Shown: positions 13,301-27,843 of the stretch, one piece after another
Position numbering within the stretch: position 1 is the stretch's first letter
Layout of the letters: each line of letters begins with the position of its first letter
NCBI GenBank assembly: GCA_000231825.2
Contig: JH720327.1
Span: 524,332-588,331 of the forward strand
DNA length: 64,000 nt
DNA from: Tetrahymena elliotti 4EA
Lineage: Eukaryota; Ciliophora; Oligohymenophorea; Hymenostomatida; Tetrahymenidae
Direction: 5' to 3'
The notes under the pieces: model-generated
Told to the model about the DNA's origin: nothing
Database searches by the model: none
Seen by the model: the letters and a program-made list of their open reading frames with translations, nothing else
Made by a program: the position numbers and the translations under genes

Positions 13301-16300
13301 AATCTGTCTAAAGAAGCTCTATTTATTGTTCTAATTAAATTTAAAAAAATTAACTTTTTTTTCATTTAAAATGTTTAAAGTGTTACCTAAAATCACTGAA
13401 ATTTTTACTAATCAATATCTTTTATTTAAACTTTTGCTCTTTTTGAGTAAGGTTCATTGCATCTCCACTAGACAACTTTCTATCTAAACCTTATATAGAA
13501 TCTTATATAACATAAGTTGAAGAATGGGTCATGTTAGTGTTTTAAGCATATGAAAAGTAGTTGCTTTTATTGTTAAAGTTAGATTTTAAAGGTTAATTAT
13601 TTTGTTTTATTCTCTTCATTTCTGCTGCAAGTCCATTGACATAAAGCTCTATTCTTTCCAAGATTTACTTTTCTTTCTAAGGTTTCAAAATTATGAAATT
13701 AACAAATAAATTTTTTATCTTTTTGATTTGTCTTCCTTTATCTTCAACATTTTATGTGTGAGGAAGATACTCTTTCTCTTCATTATTGCTCACCATTTGT
13801 AAAATAAGATCCTCCATTAATATTTTTTTGTTTTCCCCCAACAAAAATAGCAATCCAAAACCTAACTTATTTACAATATTATAGGGTCTCAGTTTTTAAT
13901 TTGTTTAACCAAAAGCATTTTTAGCCTCAATCGCCGTTTCTATAAAAGCTGTGCTCAAATTTATATTCAAAGAATTCTAATTATTTAAAATGAAAGCTTT
14001 TAATAGATAAAACATAATAATTTTTCTTACTCTGTGACTAAGTACACTTTCTAATTCTTTGTATTTACTATGGTTTTCTTTACTTTTATCTTCATAGTTT
14101 TACACATGTAAATTTGAATCTGAATCTACTTTTTAATTCTATACATGGAAGATCCAAGGCTCCAAAAATGGCTCATAAAACCCTTTTCTAAATTTAATTA
14201 TAAAAATTGTTAAAAAATAATATTTCTTTCTACTCATAAAAAAATCAAATTTTATTTAATATCAAAAGGGAATGCTGCTTTTTCTTGCTTGTTTAGATTT
14301 CAAACAAATACATACTTTGTAGCTTAATCCTACCTGAACAATCAAGATAAATTAAATTGAAAAAGATAAAAAAATTATTTAAATATATTTGATAATTTTA
14401 AAAAAAAATAATGATCATTGATAATTTATAGTCTTTATCTTATCATATCAATATTTTATTTATAGATAGAAATATGATTCAAAGCATACCTACCATTCAT
14501 GAAGAAATTACTTTCAAAATTAAAAAAAATTTATTTTGACAAATTAGCATTAAGATAAATAGCTCTAGAATAAAAATAAGATAATAAGCACTTCTTTAAA
14601 AATTTTTAAACTCCAACAGTTTTTTTGTGATGAGTGCTTGTTTATTTTTTGTGAAATTTATATTTATTTTAATAAATTACCTTTTGTTGTAGTATTTTAT
14701 TTTAATTTGTCCTTTTAAGCCCATGCTGGAGTTATCACCCTTGGAGATCTTTTTAAGAATTAAATTTGAAATTTTAATTTTCATGGTTTGATTTCCAAAA
14801 TAGTTTTTGAAAGCTTCTAGTTTGAATCTTTTTAGCTTAACTCTTAAGTATCCGATGCATTTCTCTTCTGGATTTTTTTAGAATTGCTAAATTTCTTCAT
14901 TTGTTAAACGCTTAGGCTTTAAAAATAAATAATAAATTAATCATATGATAGTCTAAAAAACTGCAATAATTTAAATTATTGTCAATTACCACATATTATT
15001 TGAGACAATCTTAATTACTACCAGATTTTAAAAAGATAGGTTTTTAGTCATCTGTGATACACTTAACTTTGAAAAGGGTCTCTGTTAGTTAGTTGTTCAT
15101 TGGGTTAGCTTCTTCTTTGAAAATAGTTATATAAGTTGAAGGATTCATCATTGTAGATGTAATTGTGCTAATCTATTTCAAAGAATACATACTAATATTC
15201 AAGTTTCTAAACTTCTTTACTCTTTTGTTAAAAATACTAATTTATATTTCCTAATGAGTGTATGGTGTTTAATCTTTATTCTGTTGATTTTATCTACTCT
15301 TTTCATAAGTATTGCTACTATTGTTTTAAGATTTCTAAAGGTCTTGTAGAATATTTTCTTGTTACAAAACTTACTCGTCTTCATATTATTTTTTGAGCTT
15401 ATAATAATCAATAACATAACTGTTAGTAAATCTTATCTTGAATGGAATTATTAAATTTGTATTAAACTCTACTTTCTGAATTTCTTTTTGCAAATCTGAA
15501 CTTTCTTGTTTAACTAAACCTGGAGCTTGTTAATTTGCAGGTTTTTTATTAAAGAATGCAAGCTTTTTTCTAGGTGTTTCACCATTTTATGAAGAAACAG
15601 CTTAATCATTTTATTTTAAATCAGAAATTTAATTAAATTATTCAACATTTTGCATATTTTAGTCATCAATAAATATAGGGCTTTTTTCCTTGCTACCTTA
15701 ATTTTCTAAATCATTCAAATACTTTTAAATAATTTTAATTGTAGATATAGAATATGTCCTCAAATGATGACCTACATCTTTATAAATTTTATCTGTGCTA
15801 CATGTTAACAATTTTCTCAAATCAATGTTAATATCCTATTTTAAAACAACCTCTTAACACCTGAAAATTAAATAAATTGATCAAAATAAATACCATCAAA
15901 GCACTTCCAGGTCCCATCCCACTATCACCAATCCATTCCTGAAGATAGTCTGCATTTAAATTCACAGCCAAACAATTACTTGGGTTATGCAAACTGTCCA
16001 AAATTAAAGCCCAGAAATTCTCAGCCTGAAATTTAATAAGTGATTGGATTTAAAAAATCATTAAATTAATTGGATAAATGAATGAACTAAATATTTTAAA
16101 AACTAAAAATATCAGTATGAATTCTCTCAAAATAAAATTTTTATAAAGTTAAATTTGGATTTTGAAAGAGAATCATACATTTTTGAATGAATTATCTAGT
16201 CTATAAAATAGAATCTTTAAGCTCTTTTTTTCACTTAATTTTGAATAAAGAACAAACTATTTTTTTTAAGATCTAAAAAATTTTATAGTTATGTTTACAT

Positions 16301-19300
16301 TTTTAAAAGAGATTCATTTCTTTTTTGTATGAAAACCCAAAATAAAAATGCTTTCTTCATTCAAATACTCAAAGAATTTTCTTGGCTTGCATTTTTATAG
16401 GTATTTATGTATTTTTTGTATGAATTAAAAATTATTATTTAATCCAATCTGAATCTATAGAAAAATACCATTTCATATTTATCCTTGATGCTCATTCATA
16501 TGTAAATTCTAAGAGTAAATAAAGAAAAAGAAAATTACCTGAATTTTAATGACCATAGGTGGATAATTATTCTGTTTAGGTTGTCTGAAGAATTATTTAT
16601 TTAATATGTCATCAGAGCCATTGAAAGGAGTTCTAAAGAAAGCGATTAAATCAAATAAAAAGTCATTCATAAAAAGAAAATTTTTATTTTTGATGTGTAT
16701 TTTGATCAATTTTTCTCCATCAGGTTGGGTAATAAAAGCAAATTTAAGGTCATTATACTCTTAATCGCTTTCAGAGCCAATGAAATTGTACAAATTATTC
16801 ATTCTAAACATGCTAATAATTTAAGTGATAAATTAGCTATTATGAAATAAAAAATAACTTACTTGTATTGCTATTCCATGTCATTATATTAATAAATTCT
16901 GTTGCTTGAGGTGTCTGGAATAGTAATTGCTTTTCATAAAAGTTAGAATATAATTGTTGTTTGTTAAATTTTATCATTTACGTAGACACTATTGATAATT
17001 ATTTATCACCCATTTTCTGCCTTTAGGAAAATCGTCTTATGGCCATACTTCAATTGTACGCTCTGAATTAAAATAAATTTCTTAACAATTAATTTATATA
17101 TTACTTTTGTTATTTACTTAAATCTGTTTGTGTTGGCATTTAATGTAGTTGTGAGGCAGGTAACTCTTTTTATTTTTCCTTGACAGTTTGTTTTTGTTGT
17201 GCTTATTATTATGGTTGCTTTTTTCTTCTACAACAAAAGAAGTTACTGACCTTTTACCAAAATGTGAGTTTTTAATTTGAGTTAGAATTTTTATCTTCAA
17301 CTTAAATTTAAACAAATTTATCATTAGTATTTGATCTCTTCTTATCTTCAAGAATCTAATCGTTCTCTCCAATGTTTACATCTGTGTCAAATTTTATCTT
17401 TTCAATTTTTAAAAATTTCAAAATCATTCCCAACAAACAAATTACAATTAAAAATTACTTTTTCTTAAATTTGGTTTTGTCCATTAACAATTCCATTTTA
17501 TTGATCTCTTCTTTATCTTTTTTGATTTTTTCTCATCATCTTTTCTTGCTTATGTCTTAGTTTGAGATCGCTGGCTCCCATTTATTACCTTTAACTCTCA
17601 TCAAGAATACTGTCTTCTTCTAATATAATTTTTGGACTACCTCTATTAGATTAAATAATTTAGACATCATTTTCTTAAATTGCATTGTCTAAATTAGCAT
17701 TCTAATTCTTTTTCTCTGGATGGGGATCATCTTCATAATCTTATTATTAATCTTAATTTGCAATTAAATTTTTTCCAAACTTCTTTCCATGTTAAAGATC
17801 AAAGTCCTCATTAATATTAAGCTCATCACTATTTAAGGAGTTATCATCAGGTATTCCATACTCGTTACTATCATTGAGATTTATAAACTATTAATCTAGA
17901 TTATTTCCTTCATTTTTCTCTTCTGTTTTTTCTTAAGTATATTGCTCATTAGCTTCTTCAACATGTTACCAGTCTTTGATATCAAACAAAACTTAATTAT
18001 TTTTAAGTAAAGAGCACATCCTAAAATCACTAATATCTAGCTTAGTTGCCCACACTTTCATAATCTTACATCCATTTTCATGCATGTAAAAATGATAAAT
18101 AACATTCTCCAAAGTCATTTCAGCTATTATAATTCAAATAAAAATTAGTTTATTTATCAATTAAATCTTGATTGATTCTTTGTGAATCAATCAAGCAAAT
18201 AAAAAAATATTTAAAGACTATTGTGAAAAATGATTTTACTTAAACTAGCCGGGTTGCTGATGAGAAAAACATTTTTATATTTTCTGAAAGATTTTCCTTT
18301 TTTAATTTGTTAAGACTCTTAGACTTATTGTAAGAAATAATCGTGCTATGAATTTACAGGCATTTCTTTATAATTATCTTCTTTCTCTTATTCAACTTGG
18401 CTTTTTGATTAATTTTTATTTTTACTTAATTTTGGAACATCTGAGCTATTATTTCTTGAATGGGATTATTTTATTTCAATCACTTGATTTGCATAGGAAA
18501 AATTTTTATTCTTTCTGTAAATTTGTGGATCTTATTTCTCCATTTCAAAGATTTGTGCCTTTTATTCGACATCATTTAAATTATTATCAACCTAAGTATC
18601 ATTATGTTAGTAATTATAATCCTTTAACAGTTGCTCTTATAAATTTATTCTTTCTCCTTAAAACATTTTAGCATTCACCCTTTAAACAGAAATATCCAAG
18701 AATTGCCAAATCTAATTTTAAAAATTATTTTTACCATAAATTAAAATTATTAAAAAGCTTACATTCTAATTGTAAATATCAAATTCTTAATTGATAAAAA
18801 CTGTCCTTGGTGCTTCAGCTATATTTTCCTAAAATAGTTTACAAAGTGTGCAATAGTCCTTGTCATACAAAAATAGACTCAACTCAGGAATATTTACAGC
18901 AACTGTTTTATAATTATAGGATTTTTAAATATTTTTATTTCTTAATTTTTATTTGTTGATTCAGATTTTATTTAAATTTTTATGCTTATTTCATTGTTTT
19001 AAATACTTTGCTATTCATCTTAATTTTTATCATTTTTTAAAAGATCTAATAAAATTGGAGAAATGGTGAAATGGGTGCTAAAATATTAGATTTTCTTAAT
19101 TTTTAGTTTAAAAGTTTGTAATTGGTTAATCAAAATTTAAAAAATCATTTGAATAATTGAATTAATATTTCTAATAAAATTCATAAGAAAGAATATTTTG
19201 TGATTTTTTACTCTTCATTGGAAGGATTTCTATATCTGTGATTCCAGTGTATTTAGTAAAGTTAGGATCGTCAAAAATGATCTTGACTTCAACAGATGGC

Positions 19301-22300
19301 TTATCTGGTGGTGACATGATAACAATATCCTTAAATAAAATAAATTATTTTACAAATATAAGGTAAAATAGAAGAATTTACTCTGTTTAAAAACTCTTCT
19401 GAGGCATATGCTCTGAGATCCCACATGAAAATTCTTTAGATTTCAATGACTTTATTATCTTCTGGTTATTTGATATTTTCATATCTGAATTTGCTTGAAT
19501 TGGAGCTTTATTATGAGATATGCATGTGAGACTTAACATATTTTAAGTTTGAATTCATTGTTTTTTGGGGAGATGGCTATTCATCTTCTTCTTTTAAAAA
19601 TTAGAAGAGATTTTTAGATGGTTAATATTATTATGGTTATGTGTAGTTTTGTGTTATTTTTTGATTTATATTTTAATCATTTTCTTGATTCTCACTGACA
19701 ATATCAAAAAATTAATCTTCATCTTAACCATTGCTGTTGTGGTTGTTGTATTTATTATGACTTTTTGTATTTGTGTTTGAATACGATTCAAAATCTTAAG
19801 TGACATTTTAAGAAACACTCTCTAGCGAGTTTTAAGTTTTTGCTTTGCATTCCTAAAAACTATTTTTTAGTTGATTGAAGCTATTTTAATTTGTTTAATA
19901 AGTTAGTTGTTCCTCAAAATAGTGTTTACCAGTATCTATCAAACCACTTTCTAAGAATTCTTATCCCCATTTACCAGTGAACCAATAGCCTAATTTTGAA
20001 AAATGTAAAAACAATCCATCATGTTCACTTAGAGAACTTCTATAAGCACATACTATTGAATTCAAAACTACAATTTCCATTTTCATATCAGATGGCTCTG
20101 GTTATTACTAAGCATTTTGTATTGGTTCTTAAAAATTTTTAATAGGCTCTTAATCCTCAATAAACAAATCATATTTTTTATAAATCAATTTTTTCGAATA
20201 TTCTTTAATGAATTTTAAATCTTCTTCTTTAATTCTATTTCTCAAAGCCGCTAATAGGAACTATCTTATATAAACTTAGATTTCCATTGTATTTCTTTTT
20301 AAAAACACTATCTTTGCTTCCTCCAATTTAATTCCTTTTTTTAATTGATTTAATTTTAATTTTTCATGAAATATTTTACCAATGTAAGAAGAAAATTATT
20401 GGATCTCAGAGAGTTCTTTTGAATGGAAGGTTTTCATTTCTATTGAAAGTTAATTACAAGGATATTATTGAGATTGTTGATTATTTATCTTCTCAAAGCT
20501 TCCCAAAGTCCTTTTTAAAATTTTTAAATTGAATTTTATTTTTTTGAAATAAATAAAAATACTGTGTGTGCAATCCTGTTTTTTCACTGATGTCATACAA
20601 AGAAACATCTTAACTATTAATAGTCAGCAAGTTATATGCTAGAGTAGCCTAAATAAAATTAAAAAAAATTAATTAAACCAAAATAGATTGTTTATTTACC
20701 TTTTGGATTAAGATAAACTCTGACAAATAAAGAAGAAAAGCTGGTTCAAGACTTTTCTGTTGCTTGTCTTTTAATGGAACATTATGAAGCATTTATATAG
20801 TTATTGACTCAGAAATTAAAGTCAATTAAGAATTTATTTTGCTGTTTATAGCATCCATGTTTTTATTATCTGAAGAAATTTATTCATCTATATAAGCCTT
20901 TACTTAATCTTCCTTTTCCTCTTCAATGTATGGAGAAAATCCTATTTTTTAAAATTTATTCATTTTTGATATTGATTTAATTAAAATGATTAAATATTTT
21001 GTTCATTCTCTCTATTTCTGGTATTTATAAATTTCAATATTTGTTGTTTTTACAAAATTTTGAAAAAAAACGACCAAAGTTTGGAAAACATTAGAGATTG
21101 ATTATTAGTATGTTTATCTCAAATTGTAAAAAAATCTTAAATTTAATATTAAGATTAGTTAAATTTTTATGCAGTTTTTATTTAAAATATTTCCTATTTC
21201 AAAGAATTTTGATTAATCAAAACCTCTTTAATTATGTCTGTGGAAATTATAAATAAATAAATCACAAGAATTTTAAATTTAATAGGAAATAGCATGCATG
21301 AGTGTTAAAGTTAATACTTACTTCAAAACAATATTGTAATATTTTGCTGAAAATGCCAAACTTCTTAAATACTTGCGATTATTTGTAAATTATCTCAAAT
21401 TGTAAAAATCTTAAATTTGATATTAAGAATATCTGAGAAGAACTTTGAATGGATTAAAATTAAATTCTTATCTTATCTAATAAAATATTAATGCAGTCTT
21501 TATGTTATCTTTTGTAGAATATCGATTCAAAGATAAATAGTTTTCATTTATTTTTTCTAATACTACCGTATTCATCTTAAAATAAAGAGTTTTTATAGCT
21601 TAAAGAAATAAATATAAGAAAATTTTTGATAATTTATAATCTAACTTCTATTACTTTGTTTTTAAAATTTACTTTTTTTTTTAAATCTTGAAAAATGAAC
21701 TGAATGAATAAAAATATAAAATTGTATTCTAATTTTTTTACCTCTGGCTTGCATGTATTCTTTGAAGTCTTCAACTCTTTAGGTTGCATAGATGGTGCTA
21801 ATTTCAATAATGCTTTTGAGATAAGCTAGGATCAAGGGATCAAGTGTGATGACAGGATGATTTAGCTGAATGATGATGTTTGATGGAATCAAATCATGAT
21901 ATTAGTCTTCTTTAGCTACAAATTATTCATCATCTATAGATTCAATAGAGATAGTAATATCTCTGATAGCTAATTATTCTTGCATATTTTCACCATAATT
22001 TTTTTAAACTGACATAAAGCTATTATCAGTTATGCTTTCAGCATCTTCATTTTGGATGTTTTATTCAGAAATCCTATTATATTAGTATGGGGTTTATTTA
22101 GGTGAAGCAACATTATTAGTATCACTTTAGTTGTTGTTTGTTTAATCAAATGCATTTTATCTATTTTAAAAATTTAGCATTAAAAATCTTTTCCTTGAAT
22201 CTGGTCCATAACACTCTTCGCATCTACTGATGAATTATTCTCCATTCAATCTTTAATTAGTAGCATTTTCTTAATCCTTTAAATTGAGTAACAAATACTC

Positions 22301-25300
22301 TTCTTCAAAATACATTAAATTTTTTATTAGCTTTTCAACTTCTTCTTTTTCACCAGAATCTTTTGATTTCTTCATGTCTTTTTCATGCGAATTGTTATTA
22401 TTCAATAAAAAATCAATCGAATCCTCTTCGTTGTTATCATTATCATCTAAATCATTCTACTCACTTTCATTATCACTTTCTATTACAACTCCATCGATGT
22501 TAATTTTATTTTTTGCCTTACCATTATCAGTTCCTTTTTAATTCCTCTCTAACTCTTGAATAAATGATTACAAATCATCTACAGAAATATCCTGTAAAAT
22601 ATCTTTTTTGTTTTAGCCTTATTTATTGTTGTTGTTGTTTTATCCTTTTTTCTGGCGTTTTTTTAATTGCTTTTTGTAAAATTTATCAGCTGTTTGGCGG
22701 TTCTTGTAAATAATGCTTTGGAAGTGACTGACATCTTAATTGAGAGGACAAGTGTTTCTAAGTACTACTTATAAATCTGATTTGGATAAACTATGCGTGC
22801 ATTAATGCTTCAAATTTTCTAAAAGATCATATTAACAACAATTTCTATTTTCAATCAAAAATGTCTCAATACTAACTAGCATATTATTGCTAAAATAATA
22901 TGATTATGTATGAAGCTGCAAATTCAAAATATTCACTTAAATAATTTCATTTGAATGAAAAACTCTGCCATCATATTTTTTCATTGTCTCTTTTGAACAA
23001 ACATTTAAATTCAGCTACAAACCTTCCATTTAAAAATCCATTTAAAAGAAAACATGCTCTTATAAATATTGCATGATTTTTTCATCATATTAAATATTTC
23101 TGTTTATTATTTATCTCATTTTCTTTTCTTGAATTTTTGATCTTCCAAACAAAGACTTTCCTACTTCTCCATTAATTTTATCTTCTTTATTTTCATCTAA
23201 TTCATTTATTTATCCATTTTAATTTGTTTACTCTCCTTAAATATTATCTCCTTGATCCTGTAAAGCACTTAGCAGATTATACCCTTTTAAGGACCAAACC
23301 TATGCCAAATAAAGCAATATCTGCAACTAAGAAATACTTATGTTTACTAAGAAAAATGGCAAATTCACAAAAAGCTTTTAAGTTGATGGTGTTATGTTCT
23401 TTTTAAAGTCAACTTTTTTATCTCTCGGCAATAAACAATATGTTCCTATTTAATAACTATTATGTGATTTCTCCATTCTAACTGATATAGGAAGTGTTTC
23501 TAAAATAATTTAAGTCTATTCTTCAACTTGTTTCTTATTAAAATTCTTTTCATTCGTATTAGTTTATTTCTAAACGCGTCTTTTTTAAAACAAAACATTT
23601 AAATAAATTTCATTTTTTAAAGTTTTTTACTTCAAATTATGCAAAAAAATATTTTAATTCAATTCCCAATCGTTATCTTATGCAATTAGAATTTTCAAGC
23701 AATGAACTGTTAATAAAAGTGGTTCAAGAATATCTCCTTCAGTTTTGAACTCTTCATGAGTATCTTTTCTCAATCTTAAATTTTCTTCAAGCAAACTTTC
23801 ATGCTCCCTCTTAAAAATCTTTAAACTCTTAAGTTAAATAACCAGCAACTTATCTGGAACTTCATAGTTTAATGGTAAATTCACATTAATATTTGAAATA
23901 TTAATAGCCATATTAGTAAATGTATTCACCTTATCTTTCTACTAAAGAAACTATGTGTAAAACTATTATTATTTCTCAAAATTGTAATCTCCTTGTTTTT
24001 TCTCATTCTTGCTATCTCCTTTTGCCTGTGGTTTCTCCTAAGATTTCTCAGGATCAAAAAAGATAACTTGCATCAAAATATCTTTTTTAAATAAAAATGT
24101 ATTATTTCTATTTGAAAATAAATAAAATAATCTTACTGCATCTCTCTATGAATGGCTTGCATAAAGTTAATGATATCGATGGTATATTCATATCAATATT
24201 ATTATGAGTTATTCTTTCTTCAGTTGAATTTTTAAGTGCAACCTTTTACACCTTGACAACTTCTTGCTTTATCATAAATTAAACTCCCTAATCAATTAAT
24301 AGAACATTATCATATTCTTTGTTCTTACTATGCATATCCAAACATTTGATAGTTTTTATATCAACTTAAGTTTATGTAACAAAAGTGTCTAACTTATTAA
24401 ATAAAATAACTGCATTCTCAATCTAAAAGCATAACAGAATCTTCTTCTTTTTACAAATATTAGTATGATTCCACTAAAAGTCTAAATGAGCCTGATCTTC
24501 ACTTTACTCTAAAATTTCCTCCTATCCAGAGTGCTAATTAATACCTTTCCTACTCAATTCTTAAATGAAATTCTTTTTTATATGTCTTAAAACCTATATT
24601 TAAGTTTTTCAAAAAGAATTTTTCAATGAAAAAAATTAAAATCTTTTAAATTCATTCAAAATCTCCTCAATTTCAATATTAAATCATACAATCATTATAT
24701 TTATAAATGCATTATTAGCTAATCTAAAATAAATAATTAGGTTTTTTGTTTTAAAACATTTTTTTAAGGTTTTCAAAACTTACTTTGTTAATAGAAACAA
24801 ATTAAATTCATAGAAAATCTCCCCAATTTCAATATTAAATCATTCAATTATAATTATTAAGTCTATTCTTAGTTCATTCATCTAAAAATATAATTAGGTT
24901 TATATCTATTAAAACCTTTTTTAAGTATTACAAAAGTTATTTTTAAATGAAAAATCTAAATTCATAGAAAATTTCCTCAATATCATTAATAATCCAGTTT
25001 TATTAGTTTTATTAAAGTGTTTATTGAATTTATAGAAAATTTCATTAATTTCACTATTATTGGATTTTATTGAAGTATTTTGTTTATTAAATTTATTGTC
25101 ATCTTCTATCTAATCTAAAAAATGCAATGAGATATTTTCCTTAAAAATATGTTAAAAAAAAAAATAGAAAATTTTAATATCAGAAAATCTGAAAAATGAG
25201 GGGAAAATTATTTGAAGCGAGTATCTGTCTTATGATTTGAAATTACTTGCTGTTGTAGATGAGGAGTATTGGATAAGGATTCTTTAAAAAGATTTGCTTG

Positions 25301-27843
25301 TTGATGAAGATTTTTAACATCTGAAAGCATTGAGTTTTCTTCTATCAATATTTCAAAATGACCTATATGGATCTCACATATAATAGGAAAGTTTTTTTTC
25401 TTATTTTCTTCATTGTTAGCTGATGTTTCTTCAGTTTAAGAACTATTTAAAGTATTTGAAGAGGGATCACTGCTGTTTTCAGTTTTATAAGTTTTTTCAA
25501 AATTATCATCTTTAATGAAATGATAGTTAAGACTTTGTATTTTAGAAATTGGAATGTTTCCAAAGTTTTTGAACCATTTTTCAGACTCATTTTTTTCTTA
25601 GAAAATATCAGAAAACAAGAAAGTTTTATATCTGACAAATGTATTAATAGCTATTTATCTGAGAACAATCAACTAAGACAGCGGGTATGACAATTCAAAT
25701 TATTCAAAGAATCTTATTTCATTTTCTTTCAATTTTATCTGCAATTTCTTTTTTGTGTATATTTTTCTGTATTTAAATGAATCAAAAAATCCAAGAAAGC
25801 CTTTCTATTTTGTCTTCAAAGGAAGATTTTCTTAATCAATTACTCTCTCGACTATTAAGACATTCAAAATAATTTTATTAAATAAAATCAAATAATATTT
25901 TATTCATAATAAATTTTACTTGCATACTACCACCATTATTTAACAGGACTAACTGTAGAAATATTAACTTTATCTTCAGGAATCTTTTCATTGGGTCGAT
26001 AAACTGGACGTTTTGGATCATAATTGGCTAAATCATTTAACGATTTCAGCACCAACCTCATTTGATTTTGCTTCAAAAAAATAGTGGTATCAGGAATATT
26101 TATATTCAATTCTAATTAAAATGCATAAAATAAATCCAGCTTTATTAATACTTCTACATTTAAATCTTTAATAATGTAATTTTCATTTTCTTAAGCCTAC
26201 TTTTACTAAATGAGCTGCAAAGGATCTTGATTCGTATTCTTGTTATTTGCATTTTTATATTTTGTAAAGAATCCTATTGATTTCCCATGCAAATCAAAGA
26301 AATTATTTGTCTAATTAATTTAAATAAATCCTTAAAAAACAATTTCCTTTGATTTAGAAATATATTAAATTATTTTTTTAGTTTACCTTGATTTAAGTTG
26401 TCACAAAGCTATCATAAAACTCAAAAAACACTGATAAGTTAACTAAATTCAGATTTTTTAATATAGAATTAAAACTATTCTTTTGCTAATAATTTTAGTC
26501 AACTGTTCCAATTTCTATTTTATCTAAATTTAGACCAATTTTTAGAACTTCAAATTTTGTTACCTTATATTATATAAAAGTCAATTAACTAAACAAATAT
26601 ATAATTTTGGCTTTTTCTAGAATCTAATGTTTAAGTAATCTTCAATTTATCCTTGAAATATTATATTTTTATACTCTCATATGGTATAGATATTTTAAAT
26701 AAACTAACCCTCCTTTTAAAATATATTTGATAAACAAAGGGCATATTTGTAGTATTTTTATAAATTAAATTAGGAGGGATAATTTGTATGTAAAATATGT
26801 AACTAATAACATAATTAAGATTTTGTAAAAATTAGTAAAAACGTTGTTAACTAACTCAATGTAAGAATTTCGTTAAATGAGAATGAATATTAGTTTGTTT
26901 ATTTAAATTTTTGAGAAGTTGAATAAATTAATATATTGAATATGCTATAAATTGGAAATAGAATTGAGTTATTGATTTACTTATTTGTTTATGAGTTAAT
27001 TGTTTGTTTAAATCTTAAATCTATTTTTAAATCTATAAAGTTTAGAAAGATTTTTAATTAATATTGATAATTGTATTGGAAACTTTCTTACATGATAAAT
27101 ATAAACAATTTCTATGTTTTCAATTTTCAGCTTGAAGTTTTGTGAGATATTCTGAATCCAATTTGTGTAGAAAGGGTTTGAACTTTTAGTTTCTTTCTTT
27201 ACATGATTATTTTGATTTTTTAGCTCTTCTTTATTATATTTATCATATGAAGCTTCAAATTAATCTAACGCATCCATTTTGATTTAGTGCATCTTCTTTT
27301 TTACTTCTTCTTTTTCTTCGTCTGTTTGATCAAGCTTATTGCTCACTATCAGCTTGAGACCCTTTATTTCTATCTGTATGGGCTTTAATTATATTCAAAT
27401 AACATTTATTTCTCTTTTAATGCTAAATTATTTATACTTCTGTTTTAATTGATTTCCAAGGGATTGTTATCTTTAACTCCGAAATGAGTGAATCAACGAC
27501 CTCAAGATTCAAGTCATTTATCAAGAAAACCTCTCTTCGCAATTCAAGATTCCTAAGGGTAAATTATCCTATATTTATAATGCTTTGTTTGTAATTTGAT
27601 AGCTAAAACTAGAAAGAGTAATTTGAGAGAAAATAAGGGAAATTGAATGATTACCATCCCAAAAACCTACATCTACTTATTTGTCATCCAATTCTTTAAA
27701 GTAAGGTTTTAAGAACTGTTTTTAATAAAATGGATTAAACTTGCATACAATACTCCTATGAAATCTATTAATAAGTATTTAAATTTACACACCTTGCTTA
27801 AAATTACTGAACTAGCCCAATTAAAAGGCGTAAATTTAAACAT
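7340..27843 (-). CDS. VPS13: VPS13-like bridge-type lipid transfer protein (giant, multi-exon)
   Basis: Known role of the family: rod-shaped proteins that move phospholipids between membranes at contact sites; a VPS13 protein of Tetrahymena is known from the phagosome. Seen here: the chorein N-terminus starts at 27843 (MFKFTPFNW...FLKPYF, then DVGFWDG, LRNLELRREVF, ITIPWKS near 27450), followed by a linker matching VPS13 near 27120-27380. The SHR-BD/VAB-like domain includes NRTGLDLYYK near 11990. The VPS13 C-terminal domain (GNPVKLVKNISSSVQKM near 8590) and a PH-like end (RSRPPRIFETQ near 7860) lead to TGA at 7340. There are many introns, from about 50 to about 800 bp. I estimate roughly 5,000 residues, longer than typical VPS13 proteins, partly through hydrophilic Asp/Glu/Gln/Asn-rich insertions (17570-18680, 21900-22700). 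Exon joins were checked at several places, not all. One gene rather than two is an inference from continuous frames and domain order. Confidence 0.88.
18925..19194. repeat. Dispersed repeat fragment inside a VPS13-like intron
   Basis: This intron (about 270 bp) contains a CAGATTTTATTTAAATTTTTATGC stretch followed by GAAATGGTGAAATGGGTGC. The first matches the end of the tandem unit at 1-1440 (compare 1380-1410), and the second matches AATAGGTGAAATGGGTAC at 325-342. It is the same family some 18 kb away. Confidence 0.55.
21110..21530. repeat. Direct duplication inside a long VPS13-like intron
   Basis: CTCAAATTGTAAAAA followed by ATCTTAAATTT and ATATTAAGA occurs at about 21118 and again at about 21393. 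Both are followed by a GCAGT..TTTAT stretch, so a unit of about 280 bp appears twice with divergence. It lies in the longest intron of the gene (about 20940-21740). Confidence 0.55.
24600..25110. repeat. Intronic tandem repeat, unit about 155 bp
   Basis: The block AAATTCAT..AAAATCTCCTCAATTTC, then ATATTAAATCA, recurs at about 24650, 24807 and 24961, with a shorter variant near 25030. Copies are about 155 bp apart and each is preceded by a TTAAG.TTT.CAAAA stretch. The array fills most of the intron between exons ending near 25200 and starting near 24590. Confidence 0.65.

Noticed and set aside
17118..17560. Short ORFs on both strands near 17.1-17.6 kb
   Set aside because: They overlap exons and introns of the VPS13-like gene; the minus-strand one is a partly coding, partly intronic frame.
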